The notes: generated by a model from the letters alone, not told the origin. A stretch of 31,711 nucleotides of DNA from DATLSM01 sp049585815 (GCA_049585815.1 JBAVAR010000143.1:1-31711); one strand, 5' to 3'. Counted from the stretch's first letter, positions 1 through 8,562 are shown. A program made the numbers and translations.

Positions 1-153
1 GCGAGAACGCTGCCCTCCAGCCAGGGCGGCAGCCTGAGCCTGTTCGGGGTCCTCCGGGAGCTGCAAGCGCTCCTGGCCTGCTGGCAGGGGATCTGCCCCA
101 CCTGCCGCAGAGAGCTGCCGCCCGACCCTCACTTACGAGCATCACCCACCTAA
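1..153 (+). CDS. 3' end of an unidentified gene (partial)
   Basis: Frame 1 is open from the window edge to a TAA at 151-153, giving about 50 residues with no start in view. Third codon positions are overwhelmingly G or C, as in the real genes here, so I take it as the C-terminus of a plus-strand gene converging on infC. The only recognisable element is a CPTC pair about 17 residues before the end, after a leucine-rich stretch; it could be half of a zinc site. I do not recognise the family. The same DNA read on the minus strand, downstream of infC, does not encode ribosomal protein L35. Confidence 0.4.
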   Translation, partial: ARTLPSSQGGSLSLFGVLRELQALLACWQGICPTCRRELPPDPHLRASPT

Positions 154-167
154 CGGAGCACTACTAG

Positions 168-788
168 CTACCCGCCGCCTGGGTCCAGCCCGGCAACCTC
201 CCCGTCCGGCCGGGCGGGATCCTCGGCGGCCAGTTTCAACGCCTCTTTGCCAGGAGCCAGCAGCATGCTCATGTTGCGCCCCTCCTGCAGGGGCTCGGAC
301 TCGATCACCGCGAGGCCGTCGAGGTCCTCGAACAGCTTTTGCAGCAGCGCCCTCCCTCGCTCCGGGTGGGCCTGCTCGCGGCCCCGGAACATGATCGTGA
401 TCTTCACCTTGTCCTGGTGGCGGAGAAAGCGCTCGACGTGGCTCTTCTTCGTCTCATAATCGTGGGCGGCGATCTTCGGGCGCAGCTTGATCTCACGGAT
501 GTTGACCTGCTGCTGGTGCTTGCGGGCCGCCTTCTGCTTTTGCTCCTGCTCGTATTTGTACTTCGAGTAGTCGAGCAGCCGGGTCACCGGCGGCTTTGAG
601 TTGGGCGCAACCTCAACCAGATCGAGGTCGGCCTCCTGAGCGCGTTTCAGCGCCTCGGCGGTGTCGACGATGCCGAGCTGCTCCCCATCGGCCCCGATCA
701 GACGCACCTGGGAAACGCGGATCCGCTCGTTGATCCTTGTCGTGTCGCGCTCTGGGGGGCGCCGATCGAACCTGCGCGGAATCGGCAC
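168..788 (-). CDS. infC: Translation initiation factor IF-3
   Basis: IF-3 binds the 30S subunit, keeps subunits apart and proofreads start-codon and initiator-tRNA selection. The 206-aa product shows the N domain (about residues 18-90, opening with INERIR and containing the DYSKYKYEQ linker entry), the charged helical linker and the C domain (about 95-175, with REIKLRP and KITIMFRGRE). A 30-residue Gly/Pro/Asp-rich tail extends beyond the usual C domain. The furthest-upstream start is GTG with no convincing Shine-Dalgarno sequence. Codon 3 is ATT, the unusual IF-3 start used in E. coli, so the true start may be GTG, ATT or slightly downstream. It lies 154 bp downstream of thrS in the same direction, an arrangement known from other bacteria. 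The normally following rpmI does not begin in the remaining 167 bp. Confidence 0.96.
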   Translation of the reverse strand: MPIPRRFDRRPPERDTTRINERIRVSQVRLIGADGEQLGIVDTAEALKRAQEADLDLVEVAPNSKPPVTRLLDYSKYKYEQEQKQKAARKHQQQVNIREIKLRPKIAAHDYETKKSHVERFLRHQDKVKITIMFRGREQAHPERGRALLQKLFEDLDGLAVIESEPLQEGRNMSMLLAPGKEALKLAAEDPARPDGEVAGLDPGGG

Positions 789-942
789 TATCGAGAGGAG
801 TGGTGGAGCTTCAAGAGGACGAGAGGAGAAGTAGGGGCGCGGGCACGGCCGAGGGGCTCAGGTGCGCGAGGTGTGTTGCGTGCCGACGATCAAGTTCGCG
901 GGAGTATAGAGACCCGTCAGCAGTTGGCAACCATCTTCCAGA

Positions 943-2892
943 TCAGTCGTGCGCGCTCCGTGCGCGCACCAGATCTGCAAACCCATCCACCGGCATCGCC
1001 CCCAACTCGCCCTCCCCATGGGAGCGTACGGCGAGTGCTCGATCCGCCTCCTCGCGGTCGCCTACAACCAGCATGAACGGGAGGCGAGCAAGCTCGGCGT
1101 CTCGGATCTTCCTGCCGACCGACTCGGTGCGCTCGTCTAGTTCCACCCGCACTCCGCAGCCGCGCAGCTCGGCCACAACACGCCGTGCGTAGGCGATATG
1201 GCGATCAGAGACCGGCAGCACGATTGCCTGGACCGGCGCCATCCAAACGGGGAATCGGCCGGCGTAGTGCTCGATCAGGATCCCGGCAAAGCGCTCCATC
1301 GAGCCGAGCAGCGCGCGGTGAATCATCACCGGCCTGTGGGGGGCATCGTCGGCGCCTATATAGGAGAGGTCAAAGCGCTCCGGCATCTGAAAGTCAAGCT
1401 GACAGGTGCCGCACTGCCAGGAGCGGCCGAGCGCATCGGTGATGTGAAAGTCGATCTTTGGCCCATAGAAGGCACCATCGCCCGGATTCAACTCATACAC
1501 GCGGCCCTGACCCTGCAGCGCCTCAGTCAGCGCCGCCTCCGCCCGGCGCCACTGCTCCTCGCTCCCCATCGACTTCTCGGGCCGGGTCGAGAGCTCGACC
1601 CGGACATCCTCAAAGCCAAAACGCGCGTAAAGCTCGTCGATCGCCTCACAGATGTCGGTGACCTCGTCGGCGATCTGGTCTTCGGTGCAGTAGATGTGGG
1701 CGTCGTCCTGGGTGAAGGCGCGGACGCGCAGCAGACCGTGTAGGACACCCTCGCGCTCGTTGCGGGTGACGCGGCCGAACTCGGCCAGACGCAGCGGCAG
1801 CTCGCGGTAGGAATGGCGCTCTGAGCCGTAGACGAGACAGGCGCCGGGGCAGTTCATCGGCCGCAACGCGAGGCGGCGCTCCTCGGACTCGACGAAATAC
1901 ATCTCCTCGCGGTAGTTATCCCAGTGACCGGAGCGGTGCCAGAGCTCTTCGTCGAGCATCTCTGGGGTGGCAATCTCCCGGTAACCGCGCTTGCGCAGCT
2001 GGGCCTGGACCTCAGCCTCGATCAGGTGCAAGAGCGTGGTGCCGTTGGCAAGCCAGAAGGGCATCCCAGGCGCCTCCTCACGGAGCATGAAGAGACCCAG
2101 CTGGGGGCCGAGACGGCGGTGATCGCGCGCCTTCGCCTGCTCAATCCGCTCCAGGTGGGCCTCCAGGTCCTTGCTCGAGAAAAAGGCAGTGCCGTAGACG
2201 CGGGTCAGCATCTGGCGGTTCTCATCACCACGCCAATAGGCACCGGCGAGCGAGTTCAGCTTGACCGCCTTGATGCGCCCTGTCGATGGCCCGTGAGGGC
2301 CGCGGCAGAGATCCTCGAAGGCACCGTTGCGGTAGAGCGAGACCCGCTCGACACCTTCGTCGCGGACCAGATCCTCGATCAGCTCCACCTTGTAGCTCTC
2401 GCCCTGCTCGGCGAAGGTCTCAATCGCCTCGGCGACCGAAACCTCGCGGCGGGTGAATTTCTCATCGGCCTTGATGTGCGCCCGCATCCGCGCCTCGATC
2501 TGCTCGAGGTCAGCCTCGGTGATCCTCACATTCTCGGGGAATTCAAAGTCGTAATAAAAGCCATTCTCAATCGCCGGCCCGATCGTCACCCTGGTGCCGG
2601 GGTAGAGCTCCTGCACAGCCTCAGCCATCACATGGGCGGCGTCATGGCGAATCAGGTCAAGCGCCTCGGGGTCACGGTCGGTGAGGATCGCCAACTCGCC
2701 GCCCTCAGCGGGCAGCTGGAGGCTGAGGTCGCGGAGCTCGCCGTCGACCCGGACCGCCAATGCGGCCCTGGCGAGGCCCGGTCCGATAGCCGCGGCGGCG
2801 TCTTTTCCGGTGGCGCCCGGGGGAAGCGCAAGCGGGGTGCCGTCGGGCAGTTTGACGGTGATCTTTTTGGTTGCAGCCTCGATGTGGCCCAT
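943..2892 (-). CDS. thrS: Threonyl-tRNA synthetase
   Basis: Charges tRNA-Thr with threonine using ATP and edits mis-attached serine. The order is an N-terminal TGS domain (about residues 10-70), the editing domain with HDAAH at about 83-87 and CRGPH near 196-200, the class II catalytic core (about 260-530) and an anticodon-binding domain to the end. Zinc ligands are readable: Cys in MNCPGAC (about 346-352), His in DDAHIYC (about 399) and His in MIHRALLGS. Length, 649 aa, is normal. I chose the ATG at 2892, which gives the family N-terminus. A TTG ten codons upstream (2922) is also open but would add a Gly/Ala-rich stretch; neither has a strong ribosome site. infC follows on the same strand. 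Confidence 0.97.
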   Translation of the reverse strand: MGHIEAATKKITVKLPDGTPLALPPGATGKDAAAAIGPGLARAALAVRVDGELRDLSLQLPAEGGELAILTDRDPEALDLIRHDAAHVMAEAVQELYPGTRVTIGPAIENGFYYDFEFPENVRITEADLEQIEARMRAHIKADEKFTRREVSVAEAIETFAEQGESYKVELIEDLVRDEGVERVSLYRNGAFEDLCRGPHGPSTGRIKAVKLNSLAGAYWRGDENRQMLTRVYGTAFFSSKDLEAHLERIEQAKARDHRRLGPQLGLFMLREEAPGMPFWLANGTTLLHLIEAEVQAQLRKRGYREIATPEMLDEELWHRSGHWDNYREEMYFVESEERRLALRPMNCPGACLVYGSERHSYRELPLRLAEFGRVTRNEREGVLHGLLRVRAFTQDDAHIYCTEDQIADEVTDICEAIDELYARFGFEDVRVELSTRPEKSMGSEEQWRRAEAALTEALQGQGRVYELNPGDGAFYGPKIDFHITDALGRSWQCGTCQLDFQMPERFDLSYIGADDAPHRPVMIHRALLGSMERFAGILIEHYAGRFPVWMAPVQAIVLPVSDRHIAYARRVVAELRGCGVRVELDERTESVGRKIRDAELARLPFMLVVGDREEADRALAVRSHGEGELGAMPVDGFADLVRARSAHD

Positions 2893-2966
2893 GCTACCCG
2901 CGGCCCCCCGGGCCGATCCCAAGCGTTCGCAAAATGCCTACCTGTTGCAGGGAATTCGCGTCGCGA

Positions 2967-4778
2967 TCAGGGGGGGGCGCCCTGGCGTGCTTGGCGCACG
3001 GCGATCAGCGGGCAGGAACCGTGGCCATGAAGGGAGCCGGATCGTTCCCAGAGCACGTAGGGTGCGGCGACGCGGCGAACCCGAAGGCGTGGAAAGGGAG
3101 GCCGCTTGGGCGTGCCTTCGGAAATTATGAAACGCACTCCAGCCGGCGGGGCCATTCCCGCTTCAGAGCTTGCCTTGATACAGACCCTGCCACCGCGCAG
3201 CTCCCAGGCGAGGTAGGGAATGCCGTGCTGTTCGGTGAGCAGACCGCCGGGCGCCAGCACCACGGTCGACCCGGAAGCAACCAGCGGCCGCAATTCGGCA
3301 AGTGCCGGCGTATAGGTGACGGGGCCGACCGGGGCATTGGCCAGCGCGAGCAGCGAGCAGGCGCCGGCCGCGAGCGCGTAGAGGACCGTGACCGGGCGAC
3401 GCATCAGCGGCAGGAGGATCGTCACTGCCGCCAGCGGTGCGCCGATCTCGATCGCCTTCGCCGCGGTGTAGGGGGTGCCGCCGATGCGTGCGGCAATGTA
3501 GGCGAGGGCGCAGGCGAGGAGTCCGGAGACGATCGCGCTCTCGCGGCGCCTCCAGCAGAGAGCGAGGCCGTAGAGAAGGAGGATGGCGGCGAAGGCGGCT
3601 GCCAGGTAATAGCCAAGGGCCGGCACCGCTCCGGCGCCGGGGGTGAGGCGGAAATCGCCGGAAGGCCAGATCCCGAGACCCTCGAAGGGCGAGATTTGAC
3701 CGAAGAGATTGCCGAGGCCGGGCCCGTTGGGGGCGAAGGTTTCGAAGCGGCGAAAGTCGAGCATTCGTCCTATCTCGGGAGCCACCAGGACGGCGAATAC
3801 AACGAGGGCAAGCGCGGCGGCGCGAAACGGCGATGGCCCGAAGCGCGAGGCAGCGGATCCTGTCGAGGTGCCCGCCGCCCCCTGAACTCCCACCCCCTTC
3901 GCAGCGGTGGCGGTTTTGAACCTCTCCTGCGCGAATTCCGCTGTCACCCAGATCAGTGCCGTTGCCGCGAGCCAGGCAAGGCCGGGAAAGCTGTAGGTGT
4001 AAACGCTGCCGACGGCGAGCAGAGCGGCGGGAACGAAGCGGAGGGCTAGAGCTCGCGAACTGGCATCGCGATTGAGCTGACGGAGGGAGAGAGCAAACGC
4101 GAGTACGTAGAGGGCCTGCATCGTCTCCTTGAAATCGCCCTGGGCGAAATAGGAGGCGGCCATATAGGGGATGCCGACCAGGAGCGCCCCGGCCGTGCGG
4201 CGCAGCGGGGGGAAATCCGCGAAAACCGCGAGGGCGGTGAGAGCGGCTAGGACGGACACCGCGATCGTGATGCCGGTGAAGCTCGGGACGAGACCGAGGC
4301 CGAGGCCCTTGCCGAGGGTGACGGCTACCGAGTGGGGGCCCAGCGGGTAGCCCTGGCGGAGGAGCTGGGAAGTCTCGCCGTGGGCGAGGCGGTCCGCCGC
4401 CAGCAGGTGCTGGGACATGTCGGGGTTGAGGCTGGTTCCGAGGATTCCGAAATGACCTTCGGCGGCGAAGGGAAGTGATCCGGCCACCAGGGCAAGGGCC
4501 GCGACCGGAGCACCGGCCCGCAGCGCCTTCCCCGTCCCCTCGATGCGACCGCGCAAAAAGAGCACAGCGCCAACCGCGAGCACCAGGACCAGGAGTGCGG
4601 AAATTGTCCCGTCGCCCGGCAGCCGCACGGTCCCCCAGCACAGAGCGCAGAGCAGTGCCAGCCCCACCGCCGGGGAAAGCCAGGACCAGCGGCGTTGCCC
4701 GCAGAGCGCGATTGCCGCCTGCCCGATAGCCAGTGCGGCGGCGCAAACCGCCAGCACGGCTGCATAGGTCCCAAACAC
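2967..4778 (-). CDS. Polytopic membrane protein, GT-C glycosyltransferase-like
   Basis: A 603-aa protein made largely of hydrophobic helices (I count roughly 11-13 segments) with a hydrophilic C-terminal portion of about 110 residues that contains a short beta-rich segment (SGSTVVLAPGG). An acidic/histidine loop, NPDMSQHLLAADRLAHG at about residue 130, sits after the second cluster of helices. Such D..xH loops are common in GT-C-fold enzymes that use polyprenyl-phosphate sugars, but I see no diagnostic family motif, so a glycosyltransferase role is inference. The start is GTG, 4 bp downstream of the mature 3' end of tRNA-Val. It lies upstream of thrS on the same strand with a 74-bp gap. The end of the window holds another large membrane protein of similar style. 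Confidence 0.7.
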   Translation of the reverse strand: MFGTYAAVLAVCAAALAIGQAAIALCGQRRWSWLSPAVGLALLCALCWGTVRLPGDGTISALLVLVLAVGAVLFLRGRIEGTGKALRAGAPVAALALVAGSLPFAAEGHFGILGTSLNPDMSQHLLAADRLAHGETSQLLRQGYPLGPHSVAVTLGKGLGLGLVPSFTGITIAVSVLAALTALAVFADFPPLRRTAGALLVGIPYMAASYFAQGDFKETMQALYVLAFALSLRQLNRDASSRALALRFVPAALLAVGSVYTYSFPGLAWLAATALIWVTAEFAQERFKTATAAKGVGVQGAAGTSTGSAASRFGPSPFRAAALALVVFAVLVAPEIGRMLDFRRFETFAPNGPGLGNLFGQISPFEGLGIWPSGDFRLTPGAGAVPALGYYLAAAFAAILLLYGLALCWRRRESAIVSGLLACALAYIAARIGGTPYTAAKAIEIGAPLAAVTILLPLMRRPVTVLYALAAGACSLLALANAPVGPVTYTPALAELRPLVASGSTVVLAPGGLLTEQHGIPYLAWELRGGRVCIKASSEAGMAPPAGVRFIISEGTPKRPPFPRLRVRRVAAPYVLWERSGSLHGHGSCPLIAVRQARQGAPP

Positions 4779-4782
4779 TTAA

Positions 4783-4855
4783 TGGGCGTTACTGGGCTCG
4801 AACCAGTGACCTCCAGCTTGTCGAGCTGGCGCTCTCCCAACTGAGCTAAACGCCC
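4783..4855 (-). tRNA. tRNA-Val (anticodon GAC), with C33
   Basis: A complete cloverleaf of 73 nt can be drawn: acceptor GGCGTT-type stem with 7 perfect pairs, D arm GCTC/GAGC, anticodon stem CCAGC/GCTGG, T stem ACTGG/CCAGT with loop TTCGAGC, and discriminator A. CCA is not encoded. The seven-base anticodon loop reads TCGACAA, which places GAC at 34-36 (valine) but C, not the near-universal U, at position 33. The protein gene at 2967-4778 begins 4 bp after the tRNA. Confidence 0.93.
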
Positions 4856-4877
4856 GGGGTGTGCTTCTTATGGCTTT

Positions 4878-5033
4878 CTACTGCGGTTTGCTCGTCCTCT
4901 TCAAACACTTTGGATCTAAAACGATTCCCTTTGAATCGTCCCCGGTGCCGATGAGCACCCAAACCAACGCCGCGCCGAAGGCGACAAGATAACCGCCAAA
5001 TAGCTTCTCCCGCCGCGTCGTCTTGGCCCTCAA
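4878..5033 (-). CDS. Hypothetical small single-helix membrane protein
   Basis: About 51 residues: a basic N-terminus (LRAKTTRREK), one clear hydrophobic helix (YLVAFGAALVWVLIG) and a polar tail ending KRTSKPQ. Third-position G+C is high in the first half. No family is recognised. The start is uncertain: the frame is open upstream to a TTG at 5114, but that would overlap the divergent gene at 5094, so I chose the TTG at 5033. Neither start has a good ribosome site. It may be a false positive. Confidence 0.35.
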   Translation of the reverse strand: MRAKTTRREKLFGGYLVAFGAALVWVLIGTGDDSKGIVLDPKCLKRTSKPQ

Positions 5034-5093
5034 TTCAGAAATAACGCGGGAACTACGGTTGTCGCAGGCCCTCGCAGGGGGCAAGGTTTCGTT

Positions 5094-5297
5094 ATGGAGT
5101 CCGTCTGTCCGCAATGCTTCAAACCGATCGGCGCATCCGAGCCGTTTGTCTGGCTCCTGGCCGATGGATCAAAGGTTGATTCGACTGCTCTGCGGGATCA
5201 AGGTCGGGCGGAGTCCCTGGATTCATCCGGAGTTCGCATGCACCGCTTTTGCGCTCAGCGGACCCAACCACTAGATGAGCTTGCGGAAGCGAGCTGA
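5094..5297 (+). CDS. Small putative zinc-binding protein
   Basis: A 67-aa protein with CPQC at residues 5-8 and H..C at 50-53 (RMHRFC), a C2HC arrangement suited to one zinc ion. Between them is a short beta-like core (PFVWLLADGSKVDST). It starts at ATG 5094 with AAGG about 8 bases upstream. The following small gene at 5330 lies 32 bp downstream on the same strand, suggesting co-transcription. The family is not recognised; another small CxxC/CxxC protein is encoded at 27928 but they do not align convincingly. Confidence 0.55.
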   Translation: MESVCPQCFKPIGASEPFVWLLADGSKVDSTALRDQGRAESLDSSGVRMHRFCAQRTQPLDELAEAS

Positions 5298-5329
5298 ATG
5301 ACCATCTGATCTGTTTAATCAATTGAGAA

Positions 5330-5557
5330 ATGGCGAGCTACCGATTCCAATATCGAACCGGCGATGGTTGGGCAGATGCCGGCCAGGAGCCTGCTAGCAA
5401 GGAATCGACTGCGCGTGAAGCGTTTGACGCGCTCCTCGGAAGCGGGCATCTCGCGGCCGGTGAGTACCGTTTCAAGCGCTCCGACGAGCGCGCCAGCCAT
5501 CCCTGGGGATACCTGCGGCTTGCCGATGACGGCACCGTGATTCTCGGTGAGCGCTGA
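5330..5557 (+). CDS. Hypothetical 75-aa protein (intact copy of a duplicated gene)
   Basis: A compact protein rich in aromatic and charged residues (YRFQYRTGDGWADAG near the N-terminus, GYLRLADDGTVILGER at the end). The pattern suggests a small alpha/beta fold with a central helix (STAREAFDALLGSG). No family recognised and no signal peptide. Starts at ATG 5330, 32 bp after the zinc-binding ORF. A clearly related but broken copy lies at 14758-14986, which supports this frame as the real one: both share SYR-QYRT-D-WAD, QEPAS and the DDGTV ending. Confidence 0.65.
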   Translation: MASYRFQYRTGDGWADAGQEPASKESTAREAFDALLGSGHLAAGEYRFKRSDERASHPWGYLRLADDGTVILGER

Positions 5558-6021
5558 ACAGCTGGCGCCAAAGCAATCAAAACAGACCCCAATCCGCGGA
5601 GGGGTGGGGGCGGGGCCAACCTTCGACGTAGCCCCGGGTGCCATCGGCGAGCCAATTCAGGAGCACCTCTTGTTCTTTAGATCCATAGACAGCGGCCTTG
5701 GGGAGTAGCCGTCGATGCTCGAAATCGCCCCTGCGATGAGCAACCCGCCTGCCTCTTCCGCCAGTCTCAAGGTATCTGAAGAACGCCCTGGGCCGGCCGA
5801 GAAAATGGCGCTGAGGTAGAGATTGGGAGCACCGACATCGCAGCGCAGAGCAACGATCTAGGAGAAGGCGCTCATTGCAAGAGCCAATGCAAATGGTGCA
5901 ACTTCTCGGCGCACTGCGTGTTTATCAATCTAGAGTCGCGCGCCGCGCGACGAGAGCTTTAGAACTTGAGGACCGACGAGCCAGCGACCTAAATTTCACT
6001 GGTGGTACGTCCTTCGGAACC
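5558..6021 (+). other. Gene-poor interval before an orphan terminator
   Basis: No ORF with believable codon usage is present. The ORF that can be drawn at 5875-6066 reads through the terminator hairpin and is rejected. The last 30 bases contain GGTGGTAC followed by a short hairpin around a TTC loop, weakly reminiscent of the T-box antiterminator bulge, but I cannot draw the upstream stems and no plus-strand gene follows. A short plus-strand RNA ending at the terminator is possible. Confidence 0.3.
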
Positions 6022-6046
6022 AAGGGGCCCCTCACGGGGCCCTTTT
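6022..6046 (+). terminator. Rho-independent terminator, plus strand
   Basis: A 10-bp stem (AAGGGGCCCC with GGGGCCCTTT) closes a TCAC loop and runs into TTTTCC. One pair is G-U when transcribed from the plus strand but C-A from the minus strand, and the T run is on the plus side, so it is chiefly a plus-strand terminator. It may also help to stop zwf transcripts arriving from the other side. Confidence 0.75.
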
Positions 6047-6062
6047 CCGTTTTGCCTTCGCT

Positions 6063-7532
6063 CTAAACGTGGTCGCTCGGCAGGTGCCAGTGGCGTGGCG
6101 CGATCAGGGCGTCGATTGACTTCGGACCCCATGATCCCGGCTCGTAAACCTGCACCGGCGGCGGATCCCCGAGAACGGGCTCCGAGATTTCCCAAAGCCG
6201 CTCAATCGCTTCTGAGGTGGTGAAGAGAGTGCGATCGCCAACGAGGACGTCGTGAAGCAGGCGCTCGTATGGTTCGAGGGCCTGGTCGGAGCCGCCAAAC
6301 GTATTCGCATAACTGAATCTCATATGGGCCTCACCTAGCCGGATCTCTGGTCCGGGCACCTTGGCCAGGAAGGTCGCCGTGATCGTCCCCGGGTCGCCCA
6401 ACTCAAAGCTGAGGTGATCATGGCCGAAGGACTCCGCTGTCTGGTCACCGTCAAGCGGGAACATCCGTCGCGGCGGCTCGTTGAAGGCAACTGTGAGCAG
6501 GTGGCGATTCTCGGCCATACGCTTACCTGAACGCAGGTAGAACGGCACCCCCGCCCAGCGCCAGTTGTCGACGAACGCCCGCAGGGCTACGAAGGTCTCG
6601 GTCTCGGAGTCTGGCGCGACGCCGGACTCATCTCGATAGCCGGCATACTGGCCGCGAACCACGTCCGTCGGTGCCAGCTCCACCATCGAGTCAAAAACCT
6701 TTTGCCGCTCGGTCATCAGCGCCTTGGCACTGAGTGAGGTCGGCGGCTCCATCGCCACGAAGCTGAGCACCTGGAAGAGGTGGGTGACAACCATGTCGCG
6801 GAAGGCGCCTGTCTGCTCGTAGAAGTCTGCGCGCATCCCGATCGAGAGGGTCTCGGGAACGTCGATTTGGATGTGATCGATGTGCTCGCGATTCCAGACC
6901 GGCTCAAACATTCCGTTGGCGAAGCGGACCGCGAGTAGATTCTGGACCGCCTCTCTTCCCAGGTAGTGGTCGATCCGATAGACCTGGCTCTCATCGAAGA
7001 CTGTGTGCACACGGGCGTCCAGCTCGCGGGCCGAAGCGAGGTCGACGCCGAATGGCTTCTCCATGATCACCCGAGCGCCCTCGCCCAGACTCAGCCGCCC
7101 CAGCGCTTCGACAGTGCCGGCAGCCGCGGCGGGAGGCAGCGACAGGTAGTGGAGGAGCCGGGGGTGGCCGCCGAGGTCCTGCCGCGCCCTTGCGACGGTC
7201 TCGCCAAGCGCCTCATAGCCGTCGCTCAAACTGGCGAAGCGCAGCGAGGCAGCAAACCGGTCCCAAGAACCATCCAGGGAGGGCCGGCGGCCTGACTCCT
7301 CGACGGAGGTGCGCACCATGTCGACAAACTCCTCCTCCTCCAGGCTGCTGCGGGAGGTGCCAACCAGCACAAAACGCTTGGGCATCAACCCGGCCTCGGT
7401 GAGGTGGAAGATTCCAGGCAGAAGCTTTCGCCGCGCCAGGTCGCCCGTGATCCCGAAGAGGACAATCACATGGTCCTCGGGCACGGTGGACGGCGGCGAT
7501 CCCGCCGCTGCGCTTGCCGTCGCGACGCTCAC
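6063..7532 (-). CDS. zwf: Glucose-6-phosphate 1-dehydrogenase
   Basis: Oxidises glucose 6-phosphate to 6-phosphogluconolactone with NADP+, the entry step of the oxidative pentose phosphate pathway. The 489-aa product has the nucleotide-binding GITGDLARRKL at about residues 27-37 and the active-site signature RIDHYLGRE at about 184-192. Later come EKPFG-type substrate residues and the YLRSGKRM segment near 330. Length is normal. The start is GTG at 7532 with a weak ribosome site. It is the last gene of a minus-strand run, 34 bp after the MDR oxidoreductase, and ends just before a strong hairpin. The NADPH produced could serve the preceding oxidoreductase, but that link is inference. Confidence 0.97.
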   Translation of the reverse strand: MSVATASAAAGSPPSTVPEDHVIVLFGITGDLARRKLLPGIFHLTEAGLMPKRFVLVGTSRSSLEEEEFVDMVRTSVEESGRRPSLDGSWDRFAASLRFASLSDGYEALGETVARARQDLGGHPRLLHYLSLPPAAAAGTVEALGRLSLGEGARVIMEKPFGVDLASARELDARVHTVFDESQVYRIDHYLGREAVQNLLAVRFANGMFEPVWNREHIDHIQIDVPETLSIGMRADFYEQTGAFRDMVVTHLFQVLSFVAMEPPTSLSAKALMTERQKVFDSMVELAPTDVVRGQYAGYRDESGVAPDSETETFVALRAFVDNWRWAGVPFYLRSGKRMAENRHLLTVAFNEPPRRMFPLDGDQTAESFGHDHLSFELGDPGTITATFLAKVPGPEIRLGEAHMRFSYANTFGGSDQALEPYERLLHDVLVGDRTLFTTSEAIERLWEISEPVLGDPPPVQVYEPGSWGPKSIDALIAPRHWHLPSDHV

Positions 7533-7566
7533 GGCATCAGCCTGACAGATGCGCCTACCCGAACCG

Positions 7567-8505
7567 CTAGAGCACGATCACGATCTTGCCGCGGGTATGA
7601 CCGTGAGCGAAATCAGCCATCGCGGCGGGTGAGTTATCCAGCGGGTAGGTACGGCTGACCTCGAGCTTGAGAGACCCATCCGCGGCCTGGTCAAGCAGCG
7701 ATTCCAGGTCGCCGGGCTGGGGGGTGAATGAGCCGATATAGACAGAGGAGACCCCGCGTCCCAGCTCCTCGGGGCCCCCCAGCGGGGAAACGAGGCGGCC
7801 CCCCTCACGGACTGCGCGGGCGCTGCTCAGAATCGCCTCCCCCATCCCGATCAGGTCGATCACCGCATCGACTCCACCCGTTCGCAAGCCCAGCACCTCC
7901 TCCACCACGTCTGCACGTCTGTAATCGACAACCTCAGCAGCGCCGAGGTCGCGAACGTAATCGGCGTCCTCCCCACTCGCGGTCGCGATCACCTCAACGC
8001 CCGCGGATGCCGCGAACTGGACGAGGAACATGCCGATGCCTCCGGTCGCGCCGATCACCAGCACGTTTTCACCGCGTTTCAGCTTGGCCGAACGCCACAG
8101 GGTCAGGGCGGTCATCCCCGACTCCGGCATTGCGGCCGCGTGGACTGCATCGACCCCATCTGGGCGCAGGCTGAGCGCGGGACCCACGTCGATGACCGCG
8201 TACTCGGCAACGGTCCCCGGGTGCGCCCCGAAAAATCCGGCCACCGGATCGCCCTCGGAGTACTCAGACACCCCCTCGCCGACAGCGGCGATAAGGCCGG
8301 CGCCATCCATCCCAATTTGATGTGGAAAGCTCACCGGCGCGATGTCGCGCATGGCGCCGTTGATCTGCTTGAGGTCAAACGGATTCAGACCAGCGGCCTC
8401 GATCCGGACCAAAAGCTGTCCCGGGCCCGGGCTGGGATTGGCGATCTGCTCAATTTGGAGGCCCGCGGGCGGCTCCCCGTAATCGGTTGCGACGAGTGCC
8501 TTCAT
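7567..8505 (-). CDS. MDR-family NADP-dependent oxidoreductase (quinone oxidoreductase-like)
   Basis: A 312-aa medium-chain dehydrogenase/reductase. The N-terminal GroES-like domain (GLNPFDLKQINGAM, then GMDGAGLIAAVGEGV) lacks the cysteine ligands of zinc alcohol dehydrogenases, so it is the zinc-free quinone oxidoreductase type. The Rossmann motif is GATGGIGMFLVQFA at about 145-158, and the C-terminal strand is RGKIVIVL. I place the start at ATG 8505 (MKALVATDYGEP) because GGAG lies 8 bases upstream; an ATG four codons earlier has no ribosome site. The substrate is not predictable from the sequence. It lies between the UbiA-like gene and zwf on the same strand. Confidence 0.9.
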   Translation of the reverse strand: MKALVATDYGEPPAGLQIEQIANPSPGPGQLLVRIEAAGLNPFDLKQINGAMRDIAPVSFPHQIGMDGAGLIAAVGEGVSEYSEGDPVAGFFGAHPGTVAEYAVIDVGPALSLRPDGVDAVHAAAMPESGMTALTLWRSAKLKRGENVLVIGATGGIGMFLVQFAASAGVEVIATASGEDADYVRDLGAAEVVDYRRADVVEEVLGLRTGGVDAVIDLIGMGEAILSSARAVREGGRLVSPLGGPEELGRGVSSVYIGSFTPQPGDLESLLDQAADGSLKLEVSRTYPLDNSPAAMADFAHGHTRGKIVIVL

Positions 8506-8562
8506 GGCGCGCTCCATTTCGTTGCGGGTGGCGACCGGGTGAGCCCAAGGTTAGTCAGCTGC

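Noticed and set aside
1924..3030. Long plus-strand ORF across thrS
   Set aside because: Shadow frame of thrS caused by high G+C; no motif.
5991..6046. T-box riboswitch
   Set aside because: Only the TGGTA word and a terminator are present; no stem I or specifier loop could be drawn and no downstream plus-strand gene exists.
5875..6066. Plus-strand ORF of 63 residues
   Set aside because: It contains the terminator hairpin in its C-terminus and starts at TTG without a ribosome site.
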